Source: Acidobacteriota bacterium (GTDB taxonomy: Bacteria; Acidobacteriota; Blastocatellia; UBA7656). Taken from it: 51,390 bases of DNA. Position 1 is the first letter of the stretch. The number at the start of each line of letters is the position of its first letter. The DNA lies in NCBI GenBank assembly GCA_016201275.1, contig JACQDB010000047.1, positions 1-51,390 on the forward strand. Direction: 5' to 3'. Shown one piece after another: positions 16,083-24,206 of this stretch. The position numbers were made by a program, and so were the translations under genes. Below the pieces are notes generated by a model. It saw only the letters and a program-made list of their open reading frames with translations. It did no database searches and was not told the origin of the DNA.

Positions 16083-16439
16083 TCAAGCGGAAGAGTTGCC
16101 GAAATTGATTTCATCCTGGTCCAGCAGTGCCAACACCATATCGGTGAGATTTCGCAACTCCGGGTCTGCGGCTTCGAGTTGCCACCGAGCCTGCGCTTCC
16201 GCCTCATTATCGGCGACTTCGCTGAGTTGTAAAAACATGGCGAGAAATTCGATACAGCGATTGCACGAGGCAAGGTGCTGATACATTTCCTCATTCTCGT
16301 GAGCGGACAGATGATTTTCACAATAGGCAAGCAATCGAGCCTCTGTCGGACAGTGCAAAACCTCATTTGAGCGCGAAGCGGCAGCGTTCTCTGCTGCAAT
16401 TCGCTCGACTATGGATTTCACGACTTCTGATACATTCAT
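16083..16439 (-). CDS. Anti-sigma-factor-like zinc-finger protein
   Basis: This 118-aa cytoplasmic protein has the arrangement of the zf-HC2 anti-sigma fold: LHCPTEARLLAYCENHLSAHENEEMYQHLASCNRCIEFLAMF at about 31-72, with the His-x3-Cys-x2-Cys zinc site HLASCNRC. It lacks the transmembrane segment and periplasmic domain of classical anti-sigma factors and ends in an acidic helix (ALLDQDEINFGNSSA). No sigma-factor gene is adjacent, so the partner is unknown. The inner ATG at 16439 is chosen because homologous sequence starts there; the upstream in-frame extension to 16568 looks random. Confidence 0.7.
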   Translation of the reverse strand: MNVSEVVKSIVERIAAENAAASRSNEVLHCPTEARLLAYCENHLSAHENEEMYQHLASCNRCIEFLAMFLQLSEVADNEAEAQARWQLEAADPELRNLTDMVLALLDQDEINFGNSSA

Positions 16440-16664
16440 TGTTCTACGCTTTTCCCATGCTGGTATTCCATCAACGCTTTCCCTTGCCGATAGATTTCGG
16501 CATCCCTTGCAAAATGGATTCACAAAAGCTCTTTGAGGCAATTTACCAATACTAAACTTTACGGACAATGGAGGTGGAGAAATGCGCTGATACTCGTCCT
16601 CGTTACCTAGAGACGGAAAAAAAGCAGGGAGTGGTACAAAAAAAATAAAACCGCAAAAAAAATT

Positions 16665-16934
16665 TTATGTCCTTTGCATAGGAATTTTAGCGCAGGAATC
16701 CGAGCAGAAAACGTGGCTTCCCGACAGCACGGCGCTGCTTTCCGTGATGAACGTACCGCAAGCGGCACAGCGAATCATCAGCGCCGCAGAAGCGCGTTGG
16801 GGTCGTTGGCGCGGGGTTTGTCCGGCTCCAGCTTTGGCCACCTTGGGCTGGCCGTTGAGGCCAATCATCAAGCCTCTGACAAAGCGTATGACAACATAGG
16901 CGATCACACTAAACAAAAGAAACTTGAGCAACAT
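16665..16934 (-). CDS. PP0621-family membrane-anchored zinc-ribbon protein
   Basis: This 89-aa protein has an N-terminal transmembrane helix (MLLKFLLFSVIAYVVIRFVRGLM), a basic Gln/Arg-rich linker, and a C-terminal ribbon: IRCAACGTFITESSAVLSGSHVFCSDSCA, with CxxC and CxxxC pairs suited to zinc. It resembles the short PP0621-type proteins of proteobacteria. The ATG at 16934 follows a purine-rich GAGGGGCGGGG; an in-frame ATG at 16970 would add 12 residues and start 3 bp after the upstream TPR gene. It is probably co-transcribed with that TPR gene. Function is unknown. Confidence 0.7.
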   Translation of the reverse strand: MLLKFLLFSVIAYVVIRFVRGLMIGLNGQPKVAKAGAGQTPRQRPQRASAALMIRCAACGTFITESSAVLSGSHVFCSDSCAKIPMQRT

Positions 16935-16973
16935 CAGACCCCGCCCCTCTTTTTTCACCTCGCGGTTCATCGC

Positions 16974-17684
16974 TTACTCACTGGGAAGGGTAATCGCCTT
17001 CCCTGCCTTCACATCCGCAACTAAAGTTTGCAGCGCCGCAATGCGATTGTTGGCCGGCTCGGCCTCTTTCAGTTTGGCCAACGCCTCCTCAGCCGCTTTC
17101 GCATCCTTCTTCAACGCATAAGCCTCGACCAGGTGTCCGTAAGCGTGACCATTTTTGGGCGAGACTTTAATGGCGCGTTGCAAAGCTTGAATCGCTTTGT
17201 CGGGTTGCGGCGGCTGGCGCTGCATGAAAGTTTCGGCCAGGATGATGTGCGCGTCCGGTTCGTTGGGGTCGGCTTCCACGGCTTTATTCAACCACTTCTC
17301 GGCTTCCTCATATTTCTTCTGATCGAAATAATATTGGCCGATGAAACCTAGCGCGCCTTGTTTGGCAATCTCCGCAGGGTTGATGGCATAAGCCTTCTCA
17401 AGATATTCGACAGCTTCGCCGAATCGTTGGATTTGATAAAAGACTCTGGCGGCGGCGACCTGCGCGTCATAATCTTTGGGATTGCTTTTGGCTTTTTCGA
17501 TGGTCTGCGCCACATCGCCCATCATGGCTTTCTGGTCCCCGACGCCAGCGCTTGGCATTGCCGCAGTTGGTGCAGCGGCATTTTGCGTTCCCGCATTCGT
17601 AGTGTTGAAGGAGCGCGTCCAGTAAAAACTGATAATCACGCCTAAAGCCAGTCCCGCGACACCAAACAGATATTTTCTATTCAT
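16974..17684 (-). CDS. Membrane-anchored TPR protein
   Basis: This 236-aa protein has a signal anchor at about 5-24, a low-complexity Ala/Thr linker, and at least four tetratricopeptide repeats from about residue 60 to 205 (for example YDAQVAAARVFYQIQRFGEAVEYLEKAYAINP is two helices of one repeat, here quoted only in part: AVEYLEKAYAINP, AEKWLNKAVEADPNEPDAH, AIQALQRAIKVSPKNGHAY). The domain should face the periplasm as a protein-interaction scaffold. It resembles CcmH/NrfG-type TPR proteins in size, but no cytochrome maturation gene is close. The PP0621-like gene follows directly, and the RNase P RNA gene lies 53 bp upstream. Confidence 0.85.
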   Translation of the reverse strand: MNRKYLFGVAGLALGVIISFYWTRSFNTTNAGTQNAAAPTAAMPSAGVGDQKAMMGDVAQTIEKAKSNPKDYDAQVAAARVFYQIQRFGEAVEYLEKAYAINPAEIAKQGALGFIGQYYFDQKKYEEAEKWLNKAVEADPNEPDAHIILAETFMQRQPPQPDKAIQALQRAIKVSPKNGHAYGHLVEAYALKKDAKAAEEALAKLKEAEPANNRIAALQTLVADVKAGKAITLPSE

Positions 17685-17737
17685 CGGTATTCTGCTCTCT
17701 AAAAGTTAAGAAGTTCACATCCTGCAAAAAAGAATCT

Positions 17738-18261
17738 GGAGTGGGTCTGTAAGCCGAATTTTGTTCTCGCTCCGACTGACACACGCAAGCGCGAGTCGTA
17801 TCGAAAGCGAGTGACGATCATTCATCTAGGCCAAGGATTGCTCCTTTGCTCAAGCGACCTACCCGGAAACTGTAGCGCGCTTCTGGGCCGCGATCATTCG
17901 TCAAAGACGAACGACGATTTGCCGCAAGCGCGCATCGGGCGGGCAGCCCTGTTGACGTTTCCCTATTTGGTCTTGCACCGCGGAGAGTTTGCCTAGCCAC
18001 AAAGTGTCGCCACCTGTGCTGGTAGGCTCTTACATTAAGGCCTCGCAGCCCCTACCGTTTCACCCATCACCTGTGCTTCACATCGAGATGCAAAGCCATC
18101 GGCTGGTCTCTTCTCTGTTGCACTTGTCGTCGGGTCACCCCGCCCGGCCATTAGCCGGTCCGCTGCCCTGCGGTGTTCGGACTTTCCTCTCGCTCCAGCA
18201 CTCGCCGTTCTGAATTTCAGACCAACGACCGTTGCGAGCCAGCGACCGCCCGACCCACTCC
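17738..18261 (-). ncRNA. rnpB: RNase P RNA (type A)
   Basis: This is the catalytic RNA that matures tRNA 5' ends. Read on the minus strand it contains the universal core GAGGAAAGTCCGAACACC near the 5' side, GGGTGAAACGGT in the middle, CCTAGATGAATGATCG, and the diagnostic 3' end ACAAAATTCGGCTTACAGACCC. The ends pair to form P1 (GGAGTGGGTC near 18261 with GACCCACTCC at 17738-17747). At about 524 nt it is longer than common type A RNAs (roughly 350-450 nt); extra sequence lies in the P12 region and before the 3' end. Open frames over this stretch are artefacts. Confidence 0.97.
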
Positions 18262-18275
18262 AAAGAACCGCCAGC

Positions 18276-18281
18276 AGTATA
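18276..18281 (-). promoter_or_regulatory. Possible -10 box of rnpB
   Basis: TATACT on the minus strand lies about 15 nt before the P1 stem of the RNase P RNA, which puts the start point close to the expected 5' end. No good -35 hexamer is visible at 17-nt spacing. Confidence 0.4.
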
Positions 18282-18489
18282 GCACGACACGCAAAAGAAG
18301 TCTTGGGAGTCTTGAACGTCCGGCGTCCGGGGTCCGGCGTCCTGCTGAACCAGCTTGGTCTGCACTTGAGGGAACGAAATCCGCGTGACAGGCAAAGCAA
18401 AACCGTATCGTTGCGCCGCCGCCGATGACTGCGAATTCCGCCAGTCCCAGACCGCCTCTAAACCTTTGTTGATTAATTTTGTTCAGCGG

Positions 18490-18525
18490 AATAAAAATCA
18501 AAAGGGCGAGTCGAAACCCGCCCTT
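18490..18525 (-). terminator. Terminator of the IPT/TIG protein gene
   Basis: Read on the minus strand, AAGGGCG pairs with CGCCCTT across a 10-nt loop (GGTTTCGACT) and is followed by TTGATTTTTA. It lies 50 bp after the stop codon. Confidence 0.7.
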
Positions 18526-18575
18526 GATGCTTGCAGACGCCGAACCTCGGACGCCCGACCGAAAGACTGCCGTAG

Positions 18576-21257
18576 TTATTCATCGTTGCTAGTGGCCAGC
18601 GTTTCGTGCGCCACGTCTTTGGCGTTGGAATGTATATCGCCGGGGTTGATGACGCGCACTTCAAAATTTCCCAGAGCGGCAAGCTGCCGGGCCGCTATGA
18701 CCATCGTGATGCGATTGCCGCGCAAGTTGACCGGCGCTTGTTGGCGCACGACTTCACCGGCTTTCAAAAATTCGACCACCGCGCCTCGACGAAAGTTCGC
18801 GCCCTGAATCAGCAAACGCGAATTGGTGTCATCACCGTCAATCGGATTCACCAGCGCGTCGGCTATTTCCGGCGCAGCCACCTTCAGCATTTGCGTCTGC
18901 GAAACCACGCCATCGCCATCGTTTGGATTGACGACTTGAATCTGCACGATGCCGGGTTTGGCTAACAATTTTTTCAAGACCCCTGTAAAACTGATGATGA
19001 TTTGTTTGCTCGAAATGAAATGCACGCGGCGACTATTGACTTTATAGGTCACGCCTTTGCCATCGCCTACATAGACGCTGGCGCGACGGCGGAAATTCGC
19101 GCCGCGTAGTTCCACTCTTGCACCTTTGACTCCGGCAATGATTTGTTCAGGCGCAAAGGCGCTAATCTCCGGCGCGTGCGCGTCTATCTTCACGGCGTTC
19201 GAGTCTTCGCCATCGGGATTACGAACCGCCACCGATAATTTTCCGGCATCGCGTGCAAACCGGCCAGGCACATTGGCAATCAACAATTTGTTGTTGTACC
19301 GATGCGTGAGCGACAAAGGAATCGCTTCGCCGTTGATATGCAGCCGCACACCCTCGCGGAAATTGTCGCCGCTGACTCGTAATTGAAAACTTCTATCACC
19401 GGCCACGACCACCTCGTTGTAAGGCTTGATTTCATCAATCACCGGCCCGACGACGTTCAAAGTCTTGGCGTTGGAAACTAAATCGGGCGTCACCAAATCT
19501 TTTATCTCGATGGTGAATTGTCTGGCGGAGCGCGCCAACTCTTTGCTCACTTTGGCCTGCAATTCCGTAGCGTCATGCCTTAGCGTGTTCAAGGCTTCGC
19601 CGTTGATGAAAATGGCCGCGCTCGGTCGGAAATTACTGCCTTTCACACGAAGCGTAAACGCATTGGCCGGTGACGGCAGGCGCTCCGGGCTGATGGCATC
19701 AAGCAACGGCGCTTGCGCTTGCACCACTCGCAACGCCATCGGCAAAGACACCGAGCCATCAGTTCGTTTGATTTGCACAGAGATTTCGCCGGTCTGTTTG
19801 AACAACGATTTTGGCAATTGCGCCGCCAGGCCGTTGCCTTTGGCGAAGTCCGTAGCGACCTCCGCGCCGTTGATTAATAGCGCGTCACCTGCCGAAAGAT
19901 TTTCGCTCTGCACCATAACGCGAAGATTATTGGCATATCCTTGCTCGACCACATCGGGCTTGAGCGCGGTGATGGCTGGCGCATCGCCGTTGCGCGTTTC
20001 ACTTGTGGCGGTTTCAAAAGCCGTCAACACCACTTCATCGCCGCTCGCGCTGGAACGCACGGCGGCAACTTTTTTGCCTTTCTCGCTCAATACCAAGCGG
20101 CGAATTTCATTGCCGATGACTTGATAAGATTCCAACTCGCCGGTTTCGGTGCTGAACGCAAACAGCACGCCCGTGGTTGAGCCAACGAAAGCCGCAGCGC
20201 CGCTATCAGTAAAGACTACGTTGTTGGAGCGCGAAAACTCTATGCCGTCGGGCGGCGTGAATTCGCTTTGCAACATCAATTCTTTGCGTAGATGTTTGAA
20301 GATGGTGACGCCGCCGCGTTTGTTATTGACCGGACGGCGTATGCGGGTGACGCCGAGCATTTCGTAAGAGCCGCGAAACGGCGCGACGGTGAGGCGTTGC
20401 GGAGCCTCTACGGCACTGTCGCTGATCAATTCGCCGTTCCTGGCATTGATGGCAAACAGACGGTCGCCTTGTGCCGCAGCGATAAAGAGCGTGCGCCCAT
20501 CGGCGCTGAAGGCAGGATTGTTAGCCTCGTCAAAACGCCCTGCGGCGGGGCTGAAATTGCCGCTCGAAATCAATTGCCCTTGCTCGTCCACTTTGACCAA
20601 TGCGACATTGTTTGACACGGCGCTGGCGACGGCAAGGGTGCGCGTTTGGCCGTCATCAAAGAGCGCCACTTCCGAAGGTCGGCCCAGCAAAGGAAATTGC
20701 GACACGATTTCGCCGGTCTCGAGGTTGAATGAAAAGATTGTCGGTTCATCGAAACTCGAAGCGATCACACAAAACTTCACATCCTGCGTCATCAAGGCTT
20801 GCGTGGTCGGAGTAATCTGCGTAGTCGAAGGCAGCGCCAAAAGCGCGGCTACCTCCAGTTGTTTGGCCTTCGTTGCATCAACGATGGTGACGGTCGCCGG
20901 ATGATTGGCCAAAGGCAGATTGGCTGCCGGAACGGCGATCAAACGCCTGCCGTTGGCTTCTACCATAGAGATCGGCCCTACGCTTTCGCCAACGATAGTG
21001 GACGATAAAATTTTGCCCGAAGCGAGGTTGAACGAAATCAGCGAGCCGTCCGTGATCGAAGCGATGAAACCGATTTTGCCGCTGGCGCTAATCAACGGTT
21101 GGGCGTTTTCATCCAGCACCGAATACGATGGCAGTATGAGTTTGCGGGTGTCGCCAAAGCGCGTTTTATCACTGCTGGCTTGGACAATCACCATACTGAA
21201 AATCAGCAGAATAATCAGCGTATTGATCAACTTTTTATTAGGCTTCACAGATTCCAA
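18576..21257 (-). CDS. Secreted beta-propeller and IPT/TIG-repeat protein
   Basis: This 893-aa protein has a signal peptide or anchor (about 10-28, LINTLIILLIFSMVIVQAS). Residues about 30-420 form repeated WD/YVTN-like propeller blades (units such as SLISFNLASGKILSS, IFSFNLETGEIVSQF, FAFSTETGELESY). Residues about 425-880 hold four to five IPT/TIG immunoglobulin-like domains marked by repeats of the form LRVKGSNFRPSAAIFINGE, RVSGDNFREGVRLHINGE and LRGANFRRRASVYVGDG. Such proteins act outside the cell as binding or scaffold proteins; no catalytic motif is visible. The gene stands alone and is followed by a terminator. Ligand and role are unknown. Confidence 0.88.
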   Translation of the reverse strand: MESVKPNKKLINTLIILLIFSMVIVQASSDKTRFGDTRKLILPSYSVLDENAQPLISASGKIGFIASITDGSLISFNLASGKILSSTIVGESVGPISMVEANGRRLIAVPAANLPLANHPATVTIVDATKAKQLEVAALLALPSTTQITPTTQALMTQDVKFCVIASSFDEPTIFSFNLETGEIVSQFPLLGRPSEVALFDDGQTRTLAVASAVSNNVALVKVDEQGQLISSGNFSPAAGRFDEANNPAFSADGRTLFIAAAQGDRLFAINARNGELISDSAVEAPQRLTVAPFRGSYEMLGVTRIRRPVNNKRGGVTIFKHLRKELMLQSEFTPPDGIEFSRSNNVVFTDSGAAAFVGSTTGVLFAFSTETGELESYQVIGNEIRRLVLSEKGKKVAAVRSSASGDEVVLTAFETATSETRNGDAPAITALKPDVVEQGYANNLRVMVQSENLSAGDALLINGAEVATDFAKGNGLAAQLPKSLFKQTGEISVQIKRTDGSVSLPMALRVVQAQAPLLDAISPERLPSPANAFTLRVKGSNFRPSAAIFINGEALNTLRHDATELQAKVSKELARSARQFTIEIKDLVTPDLVSNAKTLNVVGPVIDEIKPYNEVVVAGDRSFQLRVSGDNFREGVRLHINGEAIPLSLTHRYNNKLLIANVPGRFARDAGKLSVAVRNPDGEDSNAVKIDAHAPEISAFAPEQIIAGVKGARVELRGANFRRRASVYVGDGKGVTYKVNSRRVHFISSKQIIISFTGVLKKLLAKPGIVQIQVVNPNDGDGVVSQTQMLKVAAPEIADALVNPIDGDDTNSRLLIQGANFRRGAVVEFLKAGEVVRQQAPVNLRGNRITMVIAARQLAALGNFEVRVINPGDIHSNAKDVAHETLATSNDE

Positions 21258-21610
21258 CTCCTATCGCGCACGGCTTGTTTGGTGAGGCTGATGACGGTAT
21301 CCCTGTCAGGCGGCAATCTTATGCTTTTCGTCGTCGCCTCGCAAGCGAAAATAGATTAGGCGTTGCCCGTTTTCGCCAATCAAGTTTGCAAGCATCGAAT
21401 CAAGCCGCTTCAAGGTTGCACGAAGCCGCAAGGCAAACGTCAAAAAGCTAGACCATCGCCGTGCGCCTTGTACTGGCTTGAGCTACCGAAAAACTTTTGC
21501 TCAGGTACTTACTTGTGGAGAAATCGCAAAACCGAAATTTGCAAACTGGCATTCTCTCACACGCGCATGGCAAAATGATGGTTCCTGAAATTCTATACGG
21601 AGGTCGAACA
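21258..21610. other. Intergenic leader region
   Basis: This 353-bp region lies between divergent genes (IPT/TIG on minus, rhodanese on plus). It should contain both promoters. I see no repeat, RNA or gene in it; GGAGG just before 21611 is the ribosome-binding site of the rhodanese gene. Confidence 0.5.
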
Positions 21611-22063
21611 TTGAATAGTAAAAAAGCTCTCTGGTTGCTGGTGCTGCTGGCGCTTTGCGTGCCTGCCCTTGCGGCACAAAAAAACCCTGGCAACACATCG
21701 TCGAAGGCTGTCGCGCCGAAAAAAGAGATCACGCCCGAAGAGGTCGAGCGCGTCTCGGTTGATGAATTGATTTTATTGATGGCCAAGAAAAAGCCCATCG
21801 TCATTATTGATGTGCGCGGCAAAGGCGGCTACAGCGAAAAAATCAAGGGCGCGGTGCAGATTCCTTTGGATGAAATCGAAGCGCGTATGAAAGAGATTCC
21901 CCGCGACAAAGAGATCATCACCTATTGTGCCTGACCGTCCGAACACACAAGCGCCGGTGCGGCGGTTAAACTTCTCGAACACGGATACAAAAAAGTGCGC
22001 GCCTTAAAAGGCGGCTGGAATGCCTGGAAAGAAGCGGCTGGAGCGACGGAACAAGCGCAGTAG
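21611..22063 (+). CDS. Exported rhodanese-like protein with in-frame TGA (candidate selenoprotein)
   Basis: This is a rhodanese-fold sulfurtransferase-like protein with a signal peptide (KKALWLLVLLALCVPALAA). A TTG start at 21611 has GGAGG 8 nt upstream. The domain runs IIDVRGKGGYSEKIKGA (from 65), then EIITYCA ending at catalytic Cys106, Ala107. The next codon is TGA (21932-21934). Reading on gives PSEHTSAGAAVKLLEHGYKK and VRALKGGWNAWKEA, the expected rhodanese C-terminus, to TAG at 22061-22063 (150 aa). Relatives normally read YCACP here, so TGA replaces a Cys codon, giving Cys-Ala-Sec. A SECIS-like hairpin follows at correct distance. Alternatives are a nonsense mutation or a base error. 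No sel genes occur in this window. Confidence 0.75.
21932..21967 (+). promoter_or_regulatory. Candidate bacterial SECIS element
   Basis: It starts at the in-frame TGA. The hairpin AAGCGCC / GGCGGTT (21949-21955 with 21961-21967, one G-G mismatch, four inner CG pairs) exposes a GGUGC loop at 21956-21960, beginning 22 nt after the UGA. Bacterial SECIS elements need a small apical loop with G at its start, about 16-37 nt after the UGA; the E. coli fdhF loop is GGUCU. An outer pairing UGACCG / CGGUUA is an alternative fold that uses the UGA itself. Confidence 0.55.
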
Positions 22064-22102
22064 CCACGCCTCTTTTCCCGCATCGCATTTTTCTCATCGC
22101 AC

Positions 22103-22157
22103 CCTTGATGGATGGCAGTAGCAGAACTTCATTTGCTGCTGTTGCCATTCCTCAAGG
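22103..22157. repeat. Imperfect inverted repeat
   Basis: Outer arms CCTTGA / TCAAGG and inner arms ATGGCA, TAGCAG / CTGCTG, TGCCAT form a long interrupted hairpin between the rhodanese and cupin genes. No T-tract follows directly, so the terminator role is uncertain. Confidence 0.5.
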
Positions 22158-22196
22158 GCGCAAGGGTTTCAACTCAATCACTCACAACAAGCAAAA

Positions 22197-22556
22197 ATGA
22201 AAATCATCAATCGGCAAAAGGCTGCGGTCATCAACACTCTGCACGGCTCGGAAATTCGCCCACTCGTTGATCGCACCACTTCGACCATCACGCAATGCAG
22301 TCTGGCGGAAGAGACCTTGCCGCCGGGGTGCGCTGTCACGCCGCATCGTCATCAGGCTATCGAAGAGATTTATTACATCATCGAAGGCCAAGGCGTGATG
22401 ACGGTTGGCAATGAACAACAAGAGGTACGCGCCGGTGATGCTATCTATGTGCCGCGCCTGCATCGCCACACTCTCGAAAATACCGGCAGCGCGCCGCTCA
22501 AATTGTTATTGGTTTGTGGCCCCGCCTTCTTTTATGAAGACGAAGTGAAAGGGTGA
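22197..22556 (+). CDS. Single-domain cupin protein
   Basis: This 119-aa cytoplasmic protein shows cupin motif 1, PHRHQAIEEIYYIIEGQG (metal ligands His51, His53, Glu57 region), and motif 2, GDAIYVPRLHRHTLENTG, about 20 residues later. Size and pattern fit the small cupin_2 proteins that bind a divalent metal, often as mannose-6-phosphate-isomerase-like or dioxygenase-like enzymes; the substrate cannot be told. No clear ribosome-binding site precedes the ATG. The gene lies 133 bp after the rhodanese and may be independent. Confidence 0.85.
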   Translation: MKIINRQKAAVINTLHGSEIRPLVDRTTSTITQCSLAEETLPPGCAVTPHRHQAIEEIYYIIEGQGVMTVGNEQQEVRAGDAIYVPRLHRHTLENTGSAPLKLLLVCGPAFFYEDEVKG

Positions 22557-22609
22557 ATCAGGTTCGGAGATCGCGGCAACCCTTGCGCCAAAGCCGCCAA
22601 GGCAACGCG

Positions 22610-23053
22610 TCATAAACCGGGCGGGATGTAATGAATGTAGGTGTTGAGCATTCGGAGTTCTTCCGCTTGTTCGTCCACTTCGACTTCGAGCAAATCGCGC
22701 AGCGAAATCAACCCTAAAAACTGATGCCCTTCCAGCACCGGCAAGTGACGACATTTCGCCTGGCGCATTTTGCTGATGCCCTCTTCGCAGGAGTCTTCAG
22801 GAAGTCCGGCGATAAGTTCCGTAGTCATCACTTCGCCCACCGTGACAGCGTTCGGGTCTTTGCCTGTGGCGATGACGCGACGCATCAAATCGCGCTCGGA
22901 AAACAAGCCCACCACGCGGTCGCCATCCACAATCGTCACCGCGCCGATGTTGCGCTCTGTCATATATTCAGCGGCTGTTTGCACGGTCGCACCACTAGCC
23001 ACTTTATACAATTCTCTGGCAGAGTTTTTTACGATTGAGCCGAGGGTCTTCAT
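22610..23053 (-). CDS. Two-CBS-domain regulatory protein
   Basis: This 147-aa protein consists almost wholly of a pair of CBS domains (about 10-65: ATVQTAAEYMTERNIGAVTIVDGDRVVGLFSERDL given in part as AAEYMTERNIGAVTIV and VGLFSERDLMRRVI; about 75-130: CEEGISKMRQAKCRHLPV and FLGLISLRDLLE). Such stand-alone modules bind adenine nucleotides and act as energy sensors, similar to the hypoxic response protein Hrp1. No fused effector domain is present, and its target is unknown. It is transcribed toward the cupin gene. Confidence 0.93.
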   Translation of the reverse strand: MKTLGSIVKNSARELYKVASGATVQTAAEYMTERNIGAVTIVDGDRVVGLFSERDLMRRVIATGKDPNAVTVGEVMTTELIAGLPEDSCEEGISKMRQAKCRHLPVLEGHQFLGLISLRDLLEVEVDEQAEELRMLNTYIHYIPPGL

Positions 23054-23350
23054 CGTCTATCCCTCCCGCCCCCGAACAGGGCTGGCAAAGAAAAGGTGAA
23101 TGGAGCGGACGCGTCTCTTGGCTTCGGTGGAAAGAACGCTTGCCAAAGAGCCTACGTCCAGAGTCGTTGCCAATTCAGCAACCATCGCTTAGGCGCGAAA
23201 CCCATCTTCGTATGAATCAATAAATCGTGATGGCTTGAGTCTAACCGCCGCTTTCCTTGCTTGTCAATTATTTCGATTCGTCCGTAGCGGACTCGAACCC
23301 TTGCGATGATTTTTTTTGCCAGAAGCAACCAACCGTCCGATACAGAACGA

Positions 23351-24142
23351 ATGACGAAGAACTACGGTCACTTCCATGCTAAACTTTCCGACGTGAATCA
23401 AGAAACCCTCAAAGCATTACTGGAAGAAGTGCAGCAGGGGCGCATCAACATTGACGATGCGACCGCAAAGTTGACCGGCTTGCCGTATGAAGATTTGCAG
23501 TTTGCCCGCGTTGACCATCACCGCGAATTGCGAGTAGGCTTTCCCGAAGTCATCCTCGGACAAGGCAAAACGCCTGAGCAAATTTGTCAGATCGCCGAAC
23601 GCATACTGGCCAACAGTCACAACCTTTTGATTTCCCGAACCACCGCAGAGGTCTTCGAACAACTTACGCCTCTTGCGCCCGATGCGGTGTTCAGCCGCGA
23701 GGCGCGCATGATTTCCGTCATACGCGACCATAGCGAACGCGGCGCGGGCGTCATCGCGGTTATCTCCGCAGGCACTTCCGACATACCAGTGGCCGAAGAA
23801 GCCGCGCTTACCGCAACCGCTATGGGCAATCGCGTGGCGCGCATTTACGATGTTGGTGTGGCGGGCATTCATCGCCTGTTTCAGGCGCGGGAAGAATTCG
23901 CCTCGGCGCGTGTGATTATCGTGGTTGCCGGAATGGAAGGCGCGTTGCCCTCGGTGGTCGGCGGCTTGGTTGCTGCGCCGGTGATTGCCGTGCCGACCAG
24001 CATAGGCTACGGCGCATCGTTTGGCGGCGTGGCGGCGCTATTGGGAATGCTGAACTCCTGCGCCTCCAATGTAGCGGTCGTCAATATTGATAACGGCTTC
24101 GGCGCGGGCTTTGTCGCCAGTTTGATTAATCGCGCCCGGTGA
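23351..24142 (+). CDS. larB: Nickel-pincer cofactor biosynthesis protein LarB
   Basis: LarB carboxylates and hydrolyses nicotinic acid adenine dinucleotide to pyridinium-3,5-biscarboxylic acid mononucleotide, the first step to the nickel-pincer nucleotide. The N-terminal helical segment ([22 protein letters not shown]) is typical of LarB, as is [20 protein letters not shown]. The PurE-like domain carries [18 protein letters not shown] and GVAGIHRL, then [16 protein letters not shown]. The length from 23351 is 263 aa; a GTG at 23393 would match many LarB N-termini equally well, and neither start has a clear ribosome-binding site. larC and larE are not in this window. Confidence 0.92.
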   Translation: MTKNYGHFHAKLSDVNQETLKALLEEVQQGRINIDDATAKLTGLPYEDLQFARVDHHRELRVGFPEVILGQGKTPEQICQIAERILANSHNLLISRTTAEVFEQLTPLAPDAVFSREARMISVIRDHSERGAGVIAVISAGTSDIPVAEEAALTATAMGNRVARIYDVGVAGIHRLFQAREEFASARVIIVVAGMEGALPSVVGGLVAAPVIAVPTSIGYGASFGGVAALLGMLNSCASNVAVVNIDNGFGAGFVASLINRAR

Positions 24143-24148
24143 AAATTG

Positions 24149-24183
24149 AAAGGCCGACGAGATTGCTCCCGTCGGCCTTTTTT
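24149..24183. terminator. Bidirectional terminator
   Basis: The 11-bp stem AAAGGCCGACG / CGTCGGCCTTT has a loop of 10 nt and T-runs on both strands (TTTTTTT on plus). It lies between the convergent larB and AAA+ genes. Confidence 0.85.
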
Positions 24184-24206
24184 CATACTCGCTTTTTGCG
24201 CGAGTC

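Larger units (their letters stand above)
18262..18575. other. Region between rnpB and the IPT/TIG gene
   Basis: It contains the putative rnpB promoter, heptad-like repeats GTCCGGC/GTCCGGG at 18318-18342, and the terminator of the IPT/TIG gene. No gene is visible. Confidence 0.7.

Noticed and set aside
17811-18400. Several open frames over the RNase P RNA region
   Set aside because: The conserved RNA core explains this DNA; the frames have no protein features.
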